NCBI RefSeq assembly: GCF_002027705.1 | Contig: NZ_MBTG01000072.1 | Location: forward strand, 1-64,000 | Direction of reading: 5' to 3' | Source: Paenibacillus ferrarius | GTDB taxonomy: Bacteria > Bacillota > Bacilli > Paenibacillales > NBRC-103111 | Length of the DNA stretch: 64,000 bases | In this document: in pieces, positions 16,718-25,406 of the stretch | Layout of the letters: every line of letters starts with the position of its first letter | How positions within the stretch are numbered: position 1 is the stretch's first letter | The notes under the pieces: generated by a model | Told to the model about the DNA's origin: nothing | The model's input: the letters and a program-made list of their open reading frames with translations, nothing else | Database searches by the model: none | Translations under genes and position numbers: made by a program

Positions 16718-18514
16718 TTAGTGAATGACAGGCAATTCAATGGTGAACTTGGTCCCGATCCCAACTTCACTATCGACACGAATCGTTCCTTTGTGCAGCT
16801 CTACCAAATGTTTGACAATGGATAATCCAAGTCCGGTTCCGCCTGAGCTTCTGGAACGTGCTTTGTCTACGCGATAGAATCGCTCGAAGATACGAGGCAA
16901 GTCTTTCTTCGGAATCCCCATTCCTGTATCGGATACGATCAAACGCAGCCGTTCATAATCGCCATCTGCATTCATGTCAAGCGGCTCTACGCGCACCTTC
17001 ACCTTACCGCCATCATGCGTATAGGAGATTCCATTGGATAGCAAGTTAATTATAATTTGCCGCAAGCGGTCTTCATCGGCTTCAATATACACGTCATCAT
17101 CGACCTGCATCGTCAGCTCAATGTGTTTCTTTTCGGCTTCTTTTCTTAATACACTCAAAGATCTTTCTAGAAATTCCGGTAAGTAGATAGGTGAGAAATT
17201 CATTGGAATTCGTTTCGACTCAATTTTGGATAATTCTAGAATGTCCCCAATCAAGCGATTCAATCGTTCACTTTCATCAAAAATGATTTGCAGAAACGAT
17301 ACTGCCGTTTCCTTATCATTCAGCGCCCCTGCAAGCAGCGTCTCGGCAAAACCTTTGACAGCTGCAATCGGCGTCTTCAGCTCATGGGAAACATTCGCCA
17401 CGAATTCACTGCGCATCCGCTCCAGTCGGCGCACAGCTGTGATATCGTGGATCACAATGAGAACACCCGACCACTCCTCATCTTCATGAGCAATTGGACT
17501 TAAATGGATATCCAGAATACGTTCTGCCGGATAATAAAAGATCATCTCATCGCGAATCGGTTCCCGCGTTTCAATGCATTCCTGAATCAGCTTCGTGAAA
17601 TCCAACTGCTGTTTGGCTTCATTATATCGCTTGCCAAGCAGCTCCTGTGAGGAGAAGCCCAGAATATATTCGGCGGAAGGATTCAATAACGTAATGCGCT
17701 CATCGCGATCAATCATCATGATGCCGCTCATCATATTTTCCATGACCCCTTGCAGCCTGCGCTCATTCTCTTGAATCCGGGCCATTTGCAGCTGCAAGCT
17801 TTCTGACATCCGATTAATCGCCTGACCAAGCTGTCCAACCTCATCGTTGCTGTAAGCGGGAACCCGAGACTCATAGTTCATATTCGTAATTTGCTGTGCG
17901 ACTTTGGTCATTTTCTCAATGGGATGAGTAATTCCTTTGGCAATCCGATAACTGACCAGGCCTGCAATGAGGAACAAAATGGCTAGTCCGATAATTAGAA
18001 AATACCACAAGCTGCGAACAGACTTGTCCACCTGGGCAAGACTCATCGAAATCCGAAGAAATCCGGTTGTTACTTGCGAATCATTCTTAACAGCAATAGC
18101 TGCGTACAGCATTTTTTCCTTGAGTGTATCACTATATCGTGTTGTATAGCCGACTCCTTGAGCGGCAGCTTCCGCAATCTCCGGTCGGCTTAAATGATTA
18201 TCCATTTGTTCCGGTTGTTGATCCGAGTCTCCCAATACCTTGCCGTCTGCTCGTACAAACGTTAATCGTTCATAGGTAGCTTCCTTAATTCTTTTTACTT
18301 GTGTGGAGTAAGCGTTGATTAGATCGCTTTCTGAGCCCATGCGATTCCAGTCCGAGGTTACTCTTATTACCTGAAGTTCACGTTCCATATTGTCTTTCAA
18401 AGATTTCACGTGAGAGTTCTCTAGCACCTTAGCCATGAAAATACCGGCAATCAGCATGGAACAGCCAATCAACATAATTAAAATAAAAGTCAGTTTGGCA
18501 CGGAATTTGGTCAT
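16718..18514 (-). CDS. phoR: PhoR-like sensor histidine kinase
   Basis: This 598-residue membrane kinase has a first helix near residues 8-30, an extracytoplasmic domain, a second helix near 165-190, HAMP (about 190-245), PAS (about 250-350), HisKA with the phospho-accepting His in FVANVSHELKTPIA, and HATPase_c with N-, G1- and G2-box motifs (NLLSNGISYTHDGG, VSDTGMGIP, GGTGLGLSIVKHL). This is the PhoR/PnpS layout. It precedes the response regulator gene by 97 bases, opposite to the usual phoP-phoR order of Bacillus. GGAGG lies 12 bases before the ATG. Confidence 0.85.
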   Translation of the reverse strand: MTKFRAKLTFILIMLIGCSMLIAGIFMAKVLENSHVKSLKDNMERELQVIRVTSDWNRMGSESDLINAYSTQVKRIKEATYERLTFVRADGKVLGDSDQQPEQMDNHLSRPEIAEAAAQGVGYTTRYSDTLKEKMLYAAIAVKNDSQVTTGFLRISMSLAQVDKSVRSLWYFLIIGLAILFLIAGLVSYRIAKGITHPIEKMTKVAQQITNMNYESRVPAYSNDEVGQLGQAINRMSESLQLQMARIQENERRLQGVMENMMSGIMMIDRDERITLLNPSAEYILGFSSQELLGKRYNEAKQQLDFTKLIQECIETREPIRDEMIFYYPAERILDIHLSPIAHEDEEWSGVLIVIHDITAVRRLERMRSEFVANVSHELKTPIAAVKGFAETLLAGALNDKETAVSFLQIIFDESERLNRLIGDILELSKIESKRIPMNFSPIYLPEFLERSLSVLRKEAEKKHIELTMQVDDDVYIEADEDRLRQIIINLLSNGISYTHDGGKVKVRVEPLDMNADGDYERLRLIVSDTGMGIPKKDLPRIFERFYRVDKARSRSSGGTGLGLSIVKHLVELHKGTIRVDSEVGIGTKFTIELPVIH

Positions 18515-18544
18515 TTTTCTGGAGAACCTCCGATGTAGGAAATA

Positions 18545-18582
18545 AAAAGAAAAGGGCTACTCTACATAGTAACCCTTTTCTC
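18545..18582 (-). terminator. Terminator between fumarase gene and phoR
   Basis: AAAAGGG-TACT and AGTA-ACCCTTTT pair around a CTACAT loop, followed on the minus strand by a T-rich run. It separates the fumarase message from phoR. Confidence 0.75.
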
Positions 18583-18638
18583 CGTGCCTAATCCAGTTAT
18601 TTTTTTGTAAAGATGAATGCTGTAATCCTATAATCCCG

Positions 18639-20189
18639 TTATTTAAAGACAGGCTCTTTCAATTCAGACAACTTCTCAAAGGAATTCTTCTCGACATCTG
18701 CATGCAAGCTGTTGCCGTGGGAGTCCATCGTTACGATAGCCGCGAAGCCTTCTGTTTCCAAGTGCCACATAGCTTCAGGAATGCCAAATTCCATGTAATC
18801 GACGCCTTCTACCTTTTTAAAACATTGCGCATAATATTGTGCTGCTCCACCGATCGCATTCAAATAAACGCCTCCGTGTTCTTTCAAAGCAGCCAATGTT
18901 TTCGGTCCCATACCGCCTTTGCCGATAACAGCACGAATGCCGAATTTCTTAATAATTTCGCCTTGGTACGGCTCCTCGCGAATGCTCGTTGTAGGTCCCG
19001 CCGCTTTCACGTGCCATTCGCCTGCTTCATCCTTGCTCATAACAGGACCACAGTGATAGATGGCAGCCCCATTTAAATCAACCGGAGCATCATGGGTCAT
19101 CAAATAGCTGTGCAGCGCATCGCGCCCTGTGTGCATCGTCCCGTTGATTACGACAACATCGCCGACTTTGAGACTGCGGATTTGCTCTTCAGAGATCGGA
19201 GTTGTTAAGACAATCTCGCGACGCTCCTCTTGCGGCACGTTTTTAGCCGCTTCAGCGCTTGCTTCGAAAGCTTCTTGGAATGAAACTTCCGCTCCGCGAG
19301 GGTAAGACCAGCCGTTAATCTCACCGGTTTCAGCATTCAGGATGACGCCTTGGCGACGGAAAGCCCAGCAATTATAAGCAACCGAAACGAAGAAGCTTGC
19401 TGGCAAACGGTTCATAACGCCAACTTTACAGCCCAGCAGCGTTACTTGACCGCCAAAGCCCATTGTTCCAATACCTAGCGTATTCGCATGCTCCATCACA
19501 TACTCTTCCACTTTGCGAAGTTCCGGATGCGGGTTCACATCGTCAACATGGCGGAATAATTGATGCTTAGCCAGCTCATAACCGCTTGTGCGGTCGCCGC
19601 CGATGCCAACACCGATGAATCCAGCGCTGCAGCCTTGACCTTGTGCTTGATAAACCGCGTGCATGACACATTTGCGAATACCGTCCAGATCACGCCCCGC
19701 TTTGCCTAAACCTTCGAGATCGGCAGGCAAGCTATATTGAATATTTTTATTTTCACAGCCGCCGCCTTTAAGAATCAGCTTCACTTCAACGTCTTCACGT
19801 TCCCATTGCTCAAAATGAACGACCGGCGTACCTGGCCCAAGATTATCTCCGCTATTGGCCCCTGTCAGCGAATCCACAGAGTTCGTGCGAAGTTTGCTCG
19901 CTTTGGTCGCGTTCGCTACGGCTTCGAGAATTTGCTTCTTCATGATAATTTGGTTTGCCCCAACCGGACAGTGTATAATAAACGTTGGCATGCCTGTATC
20001 CTGGCAAATCGGGGATACATTGCATTCCGCCATATGAATGTTATCGGCAATACGAGATAGGGATAACGCGGAACGAGTGCCTTTGTCTTCGTTCTCCTGA
20101 GCGGCTTGAACCGCACGGCGCACATCACCCGGAAGGTTTGTGGACGTTTCGACGATCAGATCGTAGACGCTTTGATAAAAATGCTGCAT
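18639..20189 (-). CDS. fumA: Fumarate hydratase, class I (iron-sulfur)
   Basis: This 516-residue enzyme interconverts fumarate and malate in the citric acid cycle. It is the one-chain class I type: an N-terminal iron-sulfur catalytic domain (residues to about 290) and a C-terminal beta domain. Cysteines that can ligate the 4Fe-4S cluster are visible in NVSPICQDTGMP, GGGCENKN and GQGCSAGF. The oxygen-sensitive class I enzyme differs from class II FumC. It is monocistronic, with its own downstream terminator, and divergent from the deacetylase gene. Its product is used by mdh, encoded 12 kb away. Confidence 0.93.
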   Translation of the reverse strand: MQHFYQSVYDLIVETSTNLPGDVRRAVQAAQENEDKGTRSALSLSRIADNIHMAECNVSPICQDTGMPTFIIHCPVGANQIIMKKQILEAVANATKASKLRTNSVDSLTGANSGDNLGPGTPVVHFEQWEREDVEVKLILKGGGCENKNIQYSLPADLEGLGKAGRDLDGIRKCVMHAVYQAQGQGCSAGFIGVGIGGDRTSGYELAKHQLFRHVDDVNPHPELRKVEEYVMEHANTLGIGTMGFGGQVTLLGCKVGVMNRLPASFFVSVAYNCWAFRRQGVILNAETGEINGWSYPRGAEVSFQEAFEASAEAAKNVPQEERREIVLTTPISEEQIRSLKVGDVVVINGTMHTGRDALHSYLMTHDAPVDLNGAAIYHCGPVMSKDEAGEWHVKAAGPTTSIREEPYQGEIIKKFGIRAVIGKGGMGPKTLAALKEHGGVYLNAIGGAAQYYAQCFKKVEGVDYMEFGIPEAMWHLETEGFAAIVTMDSHGNSLHADVEKNSFEKLSELKEPVFK

Positions 20190-20265
20190 GACTTAAGATG
20201 GCTCCTCTCAACTTACAAATAATAATTATTACAAACTATTATACCATACAAGGAGATACGCTGAC

Positions 20266-21402
20266 ATGTCCAAAAGAATCGCAATTACGATTCTGCTGAG
20301 CCTCATAGGCCTCACACTCTTGCTTACGCCGCTGCAGGCGAAGCGATCTCAAGATATCTATTATCAGGATCAGGTCGCCGTTCTCATGTATCATCACATT
20401 CATGACAAAGACACCAGCTCCAGTACGATTACGACTGCTCTTTTCGAGCAGCAGCTGCAAACCTTGCTCAGCAAAGGCTATCATTTCATTTCATTAAACG
20501 AGTTCAAACAATATATGGCTGGCGCTACCGTTCCTTCCAATGCGGTTCTCGTGACATTCGATGACGGATATCAAAGCTTCTACACAGCGGCCTATCCGAT
20601 TCTCAAAAGCTTGCGGATTCCTGCGGTCAATTTCGTAATCACGAATGATTTGGCCAATCCGATGGGATCCTACATCCCTTCGATGTCGAAGGAGCAGGTC
20701 AGCGAAATGACGCATGCCACGAATTTTATCGACATTGGCTGCCACACCAATAATCTGCATCATAAGCTGCCTGATGGCAAGGCAGCCTTGGTTGGCCGAT
20801 TGGATGCGGAAAGCGATGACGCCTATCAACAGCGTGTTCTCACCGACACGCAAGCTTGTGTCGGCAAGCTTGCGGGCTTGACGGACGCGCCGCTCGACGC
20901 GATGGCGTACCCGTACGGCATCACGACGCCTGCGGCGACGGAACTGATCCAGAAGGCTGGCATTCGCTATGCCTTCACGATTTCGCCGGAGATGGCGACG
21001 CGCAGCGCCGATCCTCTCTTGATCCCGCGGATCAACGCGGGCAGCCCCGGCATCACGCCGGAGCTGCTCGACCGCTCGATCCAGCGGCGGATTGTTGCGC
21101 AGCCGGGCAGCACCCCGCTGCGCGTAGACGCGGCCGCTGCCGCCCAACAGCTCGGCGGCAGTGCCCGTGAGGAAGGCGGAGCGCTCAGCCTCCGCCTGGG
21201 GCAAGAGGCATTCACCTTGCAGGTGAATGCGGCTAAGGCGACGCGCGGCGATGCGCGCGTTAAGCTGCGCGAGCCCGTGCTGCGCGAGCACGGGCAGATC
21301 ACAATTGCGCTTGATGATCTGCAAGCGCTGATCGAGCAGCCGCTCGTCTACACCCCAGCCACCGGGCAGGTGGCGGCGCGGGTGACACCGAGCGTCAAGT
21401 GA
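20266..21402 (+). CDS. Secreted or membrane-anchored polysaccharide deacetylase with C-terminal domain
   Basis: This 378-residue protein starts with a hydrophobic segment (residues 5-24), then a NodB deacetylase domain. Motif 1 is TFDDGYQSF, motif 2 the metal-binding HTNNLHH, and a later AYPYG is motif 3. It should remove acetyl groups from cell-wall or capsular sugars outside the membrane. The last 100 residues (from about 285) resemble a copper amine oxidase N-terminal-like domain common on Paenibacillus exported proteins. From about base 20860 the coding sequence becomes strikingly GC-rich with Ala/Arg-rich codons, unlike its first half. AAGGAG precedes the ATG. Confidence 0.85.
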   Translation: MSKRIAITILLSLIGLTLLLTPLQAKRSQDIYYQDQVAVLMYHHIHDKDTSSSTITTALFEQQLQTLLSKGYHFISLNEFKQYMAGATVPSNAVLVTFDDGYQSFYTAAYPILKSLRIPAVNFVITNDLANPMGSYIPSMSKEQVSEMTHATNFIDIGCHTNNLHHKLPDGKAALVGRLDAESDDAYQQRVLTDTQACVGKLAGLTDAPLDAMAYPYGITTPAATELIQKAGIRYAFTISPEMATRSADPLLIPRINAGSPGITPELLDRSIQRRIVAQPGSTPLRVDAAAAAQQLGGSAREEGGALSLRLGQEAFTLQVNAAKATRGDARVKLREPVLREHGQITIALDDLQALIEQPLVYTPATGQVAARVTPSVK

Positions 21403-21467
21403 TTGGCATAAACGCCAACTTGCGGTACGATAGTAGGATTCGAATCAGAAGGAGTGCAACAAATAAA

Positions 21468-22064
21468 ATGGACCATCATTTTTTTGCTTATTTATACCGC
21501 CTCAAATATATTGATCGCTGGAGTCTCATGTGGAACATGCGCAGAGAGAATGTAGCCGAGCATTCCTTTTATGTATCCACGATTGCTCATATGCTATGTA
21601 CCATAGCCAATGAAGTCTACGGCCGCAATGTTCCTACAGATCGCGTTGTATCCATCGCATTGTTCCATGATGCATCCGAGGTTCTCACAGGAGATATCCC
21701 GCAGCCTGTAAAGCATAATAACGATCAAATTCTGCGGAACTTCCGTGAGATCGAAGATGTTGCCGTGGAGCGCTTGATCCAGACCATTCCGCCGGAAATC
21801 AGCAGCATTTATCGTAACTTAATCCAAGATCCCGACCCCGAGCTGTACCGCTGGGTGAAAGCGGCTGACTTAATCGAAGCCTATATCAAATGCTTGACAG
21901 AGCTTTCTACAGGCAACCGCGAGTTCGTCGTCGCCAAACAGCAAGTTTTGGACAGCTTGCATAAAATGAACATGCCGGAAGTCGACTACTTCCTTGAACA
22001 TATGAGCGCGTCGTTCGAGAAAACCTTGGACGAAATCACCTTAAATCCATCCCAAGATAACTAA
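21468..22064 (+). CDS. yfbR: YfbR-type HD-domain 5'-deoxynucleotidase
   Basis: This 198-residue HD-superfamily phosphohydrolase should remove phosphate from deoxynucleoside 5'-monophosphates. Metal-ligand residues are His in NVAEHSFYVS, the HD pair in ALFHDASEVLTGD, and Asp in VKAADLIEAYI. The start at 21468 follows AAGGAG at a longish 13-base spacing; the in-frame extension to 21399 overlaps the deacetylase stop region and has no ribosome site. Length and motifs match Escherichia coli YfbR. A tandem hairpin array follows the gene. Confidence 0.88.
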   Translation: MDHHFFAYLYRLKYIDRWSLMWNMRRENVAEHSFYVSTIAHMLCTIANEVYGRNVPTDRVVSIALFHDASEVLTGDIPQPVKHNNDQILRNFREIEDVAVERLIQTIPPEISSIYRNLIQDPDPELYRWVKAADLIEAYIKCLTELSTGNREFVVAKQQVLDSLHKMNMPEVDYFLEHMSASFEKTLDEITLNPSQDN

Positions 22065-22180
22065 GCGCAGTTTACTGCTCTACCTCCATCTCTAATAATG
22101 ACTAATAAAAAGTAGCTGACCCAAAGCCATGTGCAGCGAATGCGCCATCACATAGGCACTATAATCACTCACCGATTTAG

Positions 22181-22318
22181 AAAAGCCTGCCAAAGTGCAG
22201 GCTTTTTTGATCAAATCGTGTGAAAACTACACAAAGCCTGCGATTATGCAGGCTTTTTCTTCTTTTCCAGCCTGGAATCGGGAAAAGGCCTCAAAAGCCT
22301 GCACAATTGCATGTTTTT
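22181..22318 (+). repeat. Three tandem terminator-like hairpins
   Basis: The unit AAAGCCTGC-N6-GCAGGCTTTTT occurs at 22181-22208 and 22233-22258, and a degraded copy (GCATGTTTTT right arm) at 22293-22318. Each is a stem with a T tail. The first probably terminates yfbR, and the others are extra copies of the same sequence separated by about 25-35 bases. A TGCATAATCGCAGG fragment near 22350 looks like part of a fourth unit. Confidence 0.75.
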
Positions 22319-22436
22319 CACCTTTCCGCTTATTCCCAAGGCGAAAAGGATGCATAATCGCAGGAATTATGCGAAATCTGCGGACTTGCGCCAACCTCCC
22401 AGCTTCGCAAAACCCACGCTAGGGAGCTGATGAATA

Positions 22437-22646
22437 GATATATCTTCAGAATAATGTCCATTTGTGGACTGACGAACTACCGAATGGCGATATGTCACTT
22501 AAAGGATAGCCATTAGCAGAGGGGCGACTAGAGGAGATTGCGGAAGCCTATTATATCTAGATGGGATAATGGTAGATGAAATAGACAGCGAGGCGTATGC
22601 ATTAAATATGACACGGGAAAGAATCACGGAGGTGCGGAATTTTTGA
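22437..22646 (+). pseudogene. Possible decayed small gene
   Basis: Reading this stretch with one in-frame stop (near 22506) and one frame shift (near 22556) gives a natural-looking acidic peptide with the pieces LWTDELPNGDMSLKG, LAEGRLEEIAEAYY and MVDEIDSEAYALNMTRERIT. The last piece is an uninterrupted 25-codon ORF (22569-22646) whose stop overlaps the start of the next gene. I do not recognise the family. It could be a remnant, or chance. Confidence 0.3.
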
Positions 22647-23116
22647 AACATTTACTTTGGATTTTAGCCTTATTTTTTGGGCTTAGCATCTTAGGCTGCG
22701 CTTCTCAACCAGTCCATATCAAGGAAACTAATTCAGAAGGGGCACATTCTACGAATATGGAATATACGGTTGGACTCACAAGTCCTAGCATCGCAAATAA
22801 AAATACTAATTTCACAATTGAAGCCAAATTTACAAACAATAAAGATAGCGATATACGCATCACTCATGGAGAAAAACTATTTACATTTTATATTTCCAAT
22901 AGCAAAGGAAAAATAATAAATCATTATCCAAGTACAAGCCTTGGTGTAGTAAGGAGCATTCCTACAAATGGAACTATTGATGAAGGATATACCTTCAACA
23001 TCGATATTGCTGGAGAGTATGAAGTATGGGCCGTCGCTAATTTTGATACTTCAGAGAACAATACTGATAAAAAGCATGAATTGCCGACCCAAAAGCAAAC
23101 TTTAGTTGTTAGGTAG
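22643..23116 (+). CDS. Putative lipoprotein, unknown function
   Basis: This 157-residue protein begins with a hydrophobic signal ending in the lipobox LGC (Cys19), so it should be exported and lipid-anchored. The rest (NFTIEAKFTNNKDSDIRIT, and DEGYTFNIDIAGEYEVWAVANF) looks like a single Ig-like beta sandwich of the BsuPI/DUF4352 kind. It starts with TTG; GGAGGTG lies 8 bases upstream. Codon use is AT-rich compared with its neighbours, consistent with an accessory gene. Function not recognised. Confidence 0.7.
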   Translation: MKHLLWILALFFGLSILGCASQPVHIKETNSEGAHSTNMEYTVGLTSPSIANKNTNFTIEAKFTNNKDSDIRITHGEKLFTFYISNSKGKIINHYPSTSLGVVRSIPTNGTIDEGYTFNIDIAGEYEVWAVANFDTSENNTDKKHELPTQKQTLVVR

Positions 23117-23336
23117 CACGTCTAAAAACAGATACGCTCCAATAAAACGCGGATTTCATATGTTAAGGAAATGCAGCACAAAGTCAAAATCAATTGTGTT
23201 GTATTAGTTCCGGGGTATTTAAGCCGAATCATCCCCTCTAACGCAATACAATTCAGATGTTCCCGGCTGGATCACAATGCAACAAGCATCAGTATTTGCC
23301 AATTCATCGAGGTCGGATGGCTTGCTCTTTAAAGTT

Positions 23337-23384
23337 GAAAAGGGCTGCCCTGTAAGTAGATAAATCTACTTTCAGGACAGCCCC
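23337..23384 (-). terminator. Terminator after the four-helix membrane protein gene
   Basis: A 19-base stem pairs GGGCTGCCCTGTAAGTAGA (23342-23360) with 23365-23383, with few mismatches, around a four-base loop. The minus-strand exit is TTTTC. It lies just downstream of the stop at 23400. Confidence 0.85.
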
Positions 23385-23399
23385 ATCATTATCCATAAA

Positions 23400-23834
23400 T
23401 TAATTTAACAATTGTGGATTAGTCATGAACAAAATAGCAAGGATAACCGCTACCGCTGCAATCCAGCTGAAAGCTTTGATTTTGGCAGCATCCGCTGCTG
23501 TGCTTTTACCTGCTTTACCGCTCGCAATCAGCTTCTTGATTCTTCCGCCCATCATTCCTGTAAGTGCAGCAACGATCAAGAGCAGAACAACGGACAAAGC
23601 CATCCAAAGCACAGAAGGTCTAGGATCAATTTGGCTGACCATCGCCCCGCCTGTAAGGAACGTAACGATCAAAGAATACTGGCCGATTCGGTTAAACGTG
23701 GACAGCAAGCCCGCAAAGCTCTCTTGTGCTGCTCCGGACAAAGCGGCAGCACGTCCCACGATGAAAGGAAATACAACATAGACGCCAAGCAATAAAGCAC
23801 TAATTACATGCAAAAAGATCATAACCTGTAACAT
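23400..23834 (-). CDS. Four-helix integral membrane protein, DUF2269/CopD-like
   Basis: This 144-residue protein has predicted helices at about residues 3-25, 47-67, 76-96 and 118-138. An early histidine in IFLHVISALLLG is reminiscent of haem- or copper-linked CopD/DUF2269 proteins. Those families are poorly characterised. GGAGGG precedes the ATG. It appears monocistronic with its own terminator, and gene context gives no functional clue. Confidence 0.65.
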   Translation of the reverse strand: MLQVMIFLHVISALLLGVYVVFPFIVGRAAALSGAAQESFAGLLSTFNRIGQYSLIVTFLTGGAMVSQIDPRPSVLWMALSVVLLLIVAALTGMMGGRIKKLIASGKAGKSTAADAAKIKAFSWIAAVAVILAILFMTNPQLLN

Positions 23835-23993
23835 TGAACACCCTCCGCAATTTTAATGAAATCTTTTCCTCTTCAGTATACCCGAATTGGAATGACCACG
23901 ACAAGAAAGCGATCCCATCCTTACCGTAAATTCACATGTAATTGTGACTAATTATAGCGCTAGGAGTGTCCAAGTGAGCGGATGTCTCATTCG

Positions 23994-25367
23994 TTATTTG
24001 GAAAACTTAATTATCCCTACCGAATGCAAGAACACGCATACGATGAGTATGGGAACTACTACACGAAGCAAGAACATCCAGGCTTTATACCAGAAGCCCT
24101 TCAGCCCTGCTTCTTCCCCAGCCTTTTTCCATGCATATCCCGTAAATAAAGTAACGACTAATCCGCCGAATGGCATTAGAACGTAAGATGTAATAAAGTC
24201 CATCCAATCAAAAATGCTTTTGCCGCCGGGATGAAAATCCCCGAGAACGCCCCCGACAGAAAGTCCTGAAGGAACACCTACCAAGAAGCAAAGGATGGAA
24301 ATGAGGATGGCTGATTTCTTGCGGCTCCACTGCCATTTATGCATGGCATATGCGACTGGCACCTCCAAGATGGAAATGGCCGAAGTCAACGCGGCAATAG
24401 CAAGCAATAAGAAAAATAAACCGCCAAAGAAAAAACCGAATGGCATTTGTGAGAACGCTGCCGGCAGCGCCATGAATGCCAAGCCTACACCTTCACCTGG
24501 CTCCAGTCCGTAGGAGAAAACCGTAGGGAAGATGACAAGTCCTGCGATGAAGGCATATACCAAATCACCGAAACCAATCGCGAGTGTCGCTGCGCCAAGC
24601 GACTGTCTTTTTTCCACATAAGAACCATAGGTTAGCATGCAACCCATCCCTAGCGATAAGGAAAAGAACGCATGTCCCAAAGCGACTAAGGCAGACTCCG
24701 CATCCAGCTTGGCAAAGTCCGGTTTCAAGAAAAAGGACACCCCTTCTGCAGCGCCTGGGAGCGTAAGCGAACGAACCATGAGAATCAGCAGGATGATCAG
24801 AAAACCGGGAATCAATATTTTATTGAATTTCTCAATACCGCCGGAAACCCCTTTGGCAAGAATCCAGCCCGTAAGGAGCATCACAACAGCCTGCCAGAAA
24901 ATAGGCCAATAGCCTGAAGCGAATGATATAAATTTGCTTTTATAATCAGAGCCTTCTTGGAAAAGGAGGCCAGTGAACGACTCTACCGTGTAATGGAACG
25001 TCCATCCCGCGACCACTGCGTAGTAGGACATGATCATGAAGGCGGTAAGGATGGACAACAGTCCGAATGCCCCCCAATATTTTTTACCTGTCAGATTAAA
25101 GAAGGATGCCGAAGCATTGCCTCTGCCTCCACGGCCAATCGTCATCTCGGCAAGTAAAATGGGCAAGCCTACAATAATTAAACAAATGATGAACAACAAG
25201 AAAAAAGCGGCGCCACCGTGCTTCCCTGTAATATAGGGAAATTTCCACATGTTGCCCAGCCCTACAGAGCTGCCGATCGCCGCCAAAATAAAACCACTCG
25301 ACGTAAAGCGTTCGACCGATCCTTTTTTCTTGCTTACTGCTTGTCCTGATGCCTGATCGTTGTTCAT
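23994..25367 (-). CDS. Sodium-dependent amino-acid symporter, NSS/SNF family
   Basis: This 457-residue transporter has the neurotransmitter:sodium symporter signature SSVGLGNMWKFPYI in the first, unwound helix, and about 11-12 membrane helices overall. Bacterial members such as LeuT and MhsT import amino acids with sodium. The ATG at 25367 follows GGAG at 13 bases; a longer form without a ribosome site would reach 25403. It is the last gene of an operon after an amino-acid ABC importer and downstream of a GlnK/GlnL-type regulator pair. Glutamine or a related amino acid is a plausible substrate, by context only. Confidence 0.88.
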   Translation of the reverse strand: MNNDQASGQAVSKKKGSVERFTSSGFILAAIGSSVGLGNMWKFPYITGKHGGAAFFLLFIICLIIVGLPILLAEMTIGRGGRGNASASFFNLTGKKYWGAFGLLSILTAFMIMSYYAVVAGWTFHYTVESFTGLLFQEGSDYKSKFISFASGYWPIFWQAVVMLLTGWILAKGVSGGIEKFNKILIPGFLIILLILMVRSLTLPGAAEGVSFFLKPDFAKLDAESALVALGHAFFSLSLGMGCMLTYGSYVEKRQSLGAATLAIGFGDLVYAFIAGLVIFPTVFSYGLEPGEGVGLAFMALPAAFSQMPFGFFFGGLFFLLLAIAALTSAISILEVPVAYAMHKWQWSRKKSAILISILCFLVGVPSGLSVGGVLGDFHPGGKSIFDWMDFITSYVLMPFGGLVVTLFTGYAWKKAGEEAGLKGFWYKAWMFLLRVVVPILIVCVFLHSVGIIKFSK

Positions 25368-25406
25368 GATGAATAATAAACTCCTAACCATATTTGGATG
25401 CAAGAT

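Noticed and set aside
20494..21324. Long minus-strand open frame (276 codons) opposite the deacetylase gene
   Set aside because: It is a shadow of the GC-rich coding strand; Arg-rich, no ribosome site and no family resemblance.
22195..22422. 75-codon plus-strand frame across the tandem hairpins
   Set aside because: The peptide just repeats the hairpin sequence and has no ribosome site.
23219..23370. Minus-strand 45-codon open stretch with natural-looking residues (DELANTDACCIVIQPG)
   Set aside because: No start codon with a ribosome site and it overlaps a strong terminator. It might be a gene remnant but cannot be supported.
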